From Streptomyces katrae (GTDB lineage: Bacteria; Actinomycetota; Actinomycetes; Streptomycetales; Streptomycetaceae): a DNA stretch of 30,614 nucleotides. Location: contig NZ_JZWV01000059.1 of NCBI RefSeq assembly GCF_000966975.1, forward strand, positions 1 through 30,614, given 5' to 3'. The translations under genes and the position numbers were made by a program. The notes beneath the pieces are model-generated. The model made no database searches. It worked only from the letters and a program-made list of their open reading frames with translations, and was not told the DNA's origin. Positions 30,098 to 30,614 of this stretch are shown here, piece after piece. Numbering within the stretch: the stretch's first letter is position 1; each line of letters begins with the position of its first letter.

Positions 30098-30200
30098 GTC
30101 ACGGATCGTTCGCGACCGTGCTAACCCGGTCTGACTCCTCCCCCCCCCGAGTCGGACCGTGGGGACGACCCCCGCTCTCCCCCCCGGCGGGGGTCGTCGC
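30098..30200 (+). ncRNA. 6C small RNA (tandem C-loop hairpins)
   Basis: Two adjacent hairpins each carry a run of cytosines in an 11-nt loop. The first stem is CGGTCTGACTC (30127-30137) with GAGTCGGACCG (30149-30159), loop CTCCCCCCCCC. The second is GACGACCCCCGC (30164-30175) with GCGGGGGTCGTC (30187-30198), loop TCTCCCCCCCG. Two stems with at least six C in each loop define the actinobacterial 6C RNA motif. The position also fits: mycobacterial 6C (B11) lies between the homologues of the same HAD and ssd genes. The C-rich loops are thought to pair with G-rich ribosome-binding sites of target mRNAs. The 5' end is approximate; TTGCCT (30065-30070) and TACACC (30086-30091) are a possible promoter with a short 15-bp spacer. 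The second hairpin probably doubles as terminator. Confidence 0.92.
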
Positions 30201-30493
30201 ATGTCCGGACGCGGTTTGCGCCCCATTCCCTTGCGTTCCGACGGACATCTTCCGGCCCTCCCTGCTTCGGCGGGCCCGCACGACGCGGCCCCTCACCCCC
30301 CTCGACGCGTGACGCTGCGTAGTTGTTCCGGCGCGCTCCGGAACTCACCCGTGGGGGTGGCGAAGATATTCACAAGGGCCTTCTTGTCCACAGTTTTCCG
30401 GCAAGATCCACTTCTTTTTCAGGACCCCTGCACCGTGATTCCAGCCGCGAAGTCCGCGGCGTGTGGATTTGCAGTGAGAAGGGGGCGGAGATC
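30201..30493 (+). promoter_or_regulatory. Upstream region of ssd with DnaA-box-like sites and palindromes
   Basis: No gene is visible in these 293 bases. ATGTCCG (30201-30207) and CGGACAT (30242-30248) form a wide inverted repeat. GTTCCGG-CGCGCT-CCGGAAC (30325-30344) is a perfect 7-bp palindrome. Three DnaA-box-like 9-mers follow: ATATTCACA (30366-30374), TTGTCCACA (30384-30392, the Streptomyces consensus) and, on the minus strand, AAATCCACA (30470-30462). The stretch 30385-30425 is relatively A/T-rich. These sites probably control ssd and the genes beyond it. Confidence 0.55.
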
Positions 30494-30614
30494 GTGGCTG
30501 GATCGAAGTCGTGTGAAGCGCTGGAGCCCGGCGTGGCGGGTGGGGGCGGACCGTCCGCCCGCGCCGGCGGGCCCGGGCCCGCCGGTGGGCGGCCGCTGAT
30601 CATCACCGAGGACC
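30494..30614 (+). CDS. ssd: Septum site-determining protein Ssd (N-terminal part only)
   Basis: The frame from the GTG at 30494 begins MAGSKSCEALEPGVAGGGG and reaches GGRPLIITED at the window edge; 40 codons are visible. A Gly/Pro/Ala-rich leader followed by RPLIITED is the expected start of the Ssd/CpaE-like ATPase family (response-regulator-like N-domain, then a MinD-like ATPase). These proteins head the tad-type pilus/secretion cluster in actinobacteria and influence septation. GGGGGCGGAG lies 3 nt upstream as ribosome site. The position next to 6C RNA and the HAD gene supports the call; the ATPase domain itself is outside the window. Confidence 0.72.
   Translation, partial: MAGSKSCEALEPGVAGGGGPSARAGGPGPAGGRPLIITED

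Noticed and set aside
30118..30348. Open frames over the 6C RNA on both strands
   Set aside because: They are created by the C-tract hairpins and have no start signals or homology.

Overview
The window is high-GC actinobacterial chromosome, almost certainly Streptomyces. Third codon positions are strongly G/C. It carries a wblA-type WhiB gene, a Crp of the Streptomyces type, GTG starts, and Rho-independent hairpins without U-tracts. It reads as vertically inherited core genome: no transposase, integrase, CRISPR array or phage block is visible. From memory, the central gene order matches the Mycobacterium tuberculosis block around Rv3660c-Rv3682 (ponA2, whiB4, two ArsA-like ATPases, RidA, MBL hydrolase, crp, nth, CoA-Nudix, marP, ephE, DUF1469 protein, acs, HAD hydrolase, 6C RNA, ssd) and the S. 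coelicolor SCO3557-SCO3580 region.

Layout. 1-2.3 kb: tail of an unknown gene, a translationally coupled K+ channel and ClC-type protein, and tRNA-Pro(CGG) with a perfect 19-bp terminator stem. 2.3-6.2 kb: metallophosphoesterase, GatB/YqeY protein, and a bifunctional class A penicillin-binding protein. 6.2-9.3 kb: wblA and two overlapping ArsA/Get3-like ATPases. 9.3-12.2 kb: DUF4177 protein coupled to RidA, then a three-gene overlapping operon (Nudix, MBL hydrolase, L7/L12-C-domain membrane protein). 12.2-17.1 kb: nucleotidyltransferase, divergent crp/nth, CoA-type Nudix and MarP-like membrane protease. 17.4-20.4 kb: epoxide-hydrolase-like protein, holin-X-family membrane protein, NhaA. 20.6-25.3 kb: acetyl-CoA synthetase and a SulP transporter fused to beta-carbonic anhydrase. 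25.5-28.8 kb: deacetylase-like lipoprotein, MinD/CooC-like ATPase, and a degenerate Fic-fold protein. 28.8-30.6 kb: a structured intergenic region where I expect 6S RNA, a HAD-IB phosphatase with an apparent 3' frameshift, the 6C small RNA, a cluster of DnaA-box-like sites, and the start of ssd.

How the genes fit together. Envelope and stress functions dominate: cell-wall synthesis (PBP), periplasmic proteolysis (MarP), ion and pH handling (K+ channel, ClC, NhaA, SulP-carbonic anhydrase). They sit beside developmental and redox regulators (WblA, Crp), acetate activation (Acs) and metabolite or nucleotide clean-up (RidA, two Nudix enzymes, endonuclease III).

Regulation visible in the DNA. At least seven genes have a TANNNT -10 box 6-8 nt before the start codon, implying leaderless mRNAs. 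A near-consensus Crp palindrome lies upstream of crp. Perfect inverted repeats lie near the nhaA, deacetylase, wblA and ssd promoters. The least conventional items are the Fic-like protein lacking both catalytic His and inhibitory Glu, the HAD frameshift, and the DnaA-box cluster between 6C RNA and ssd.
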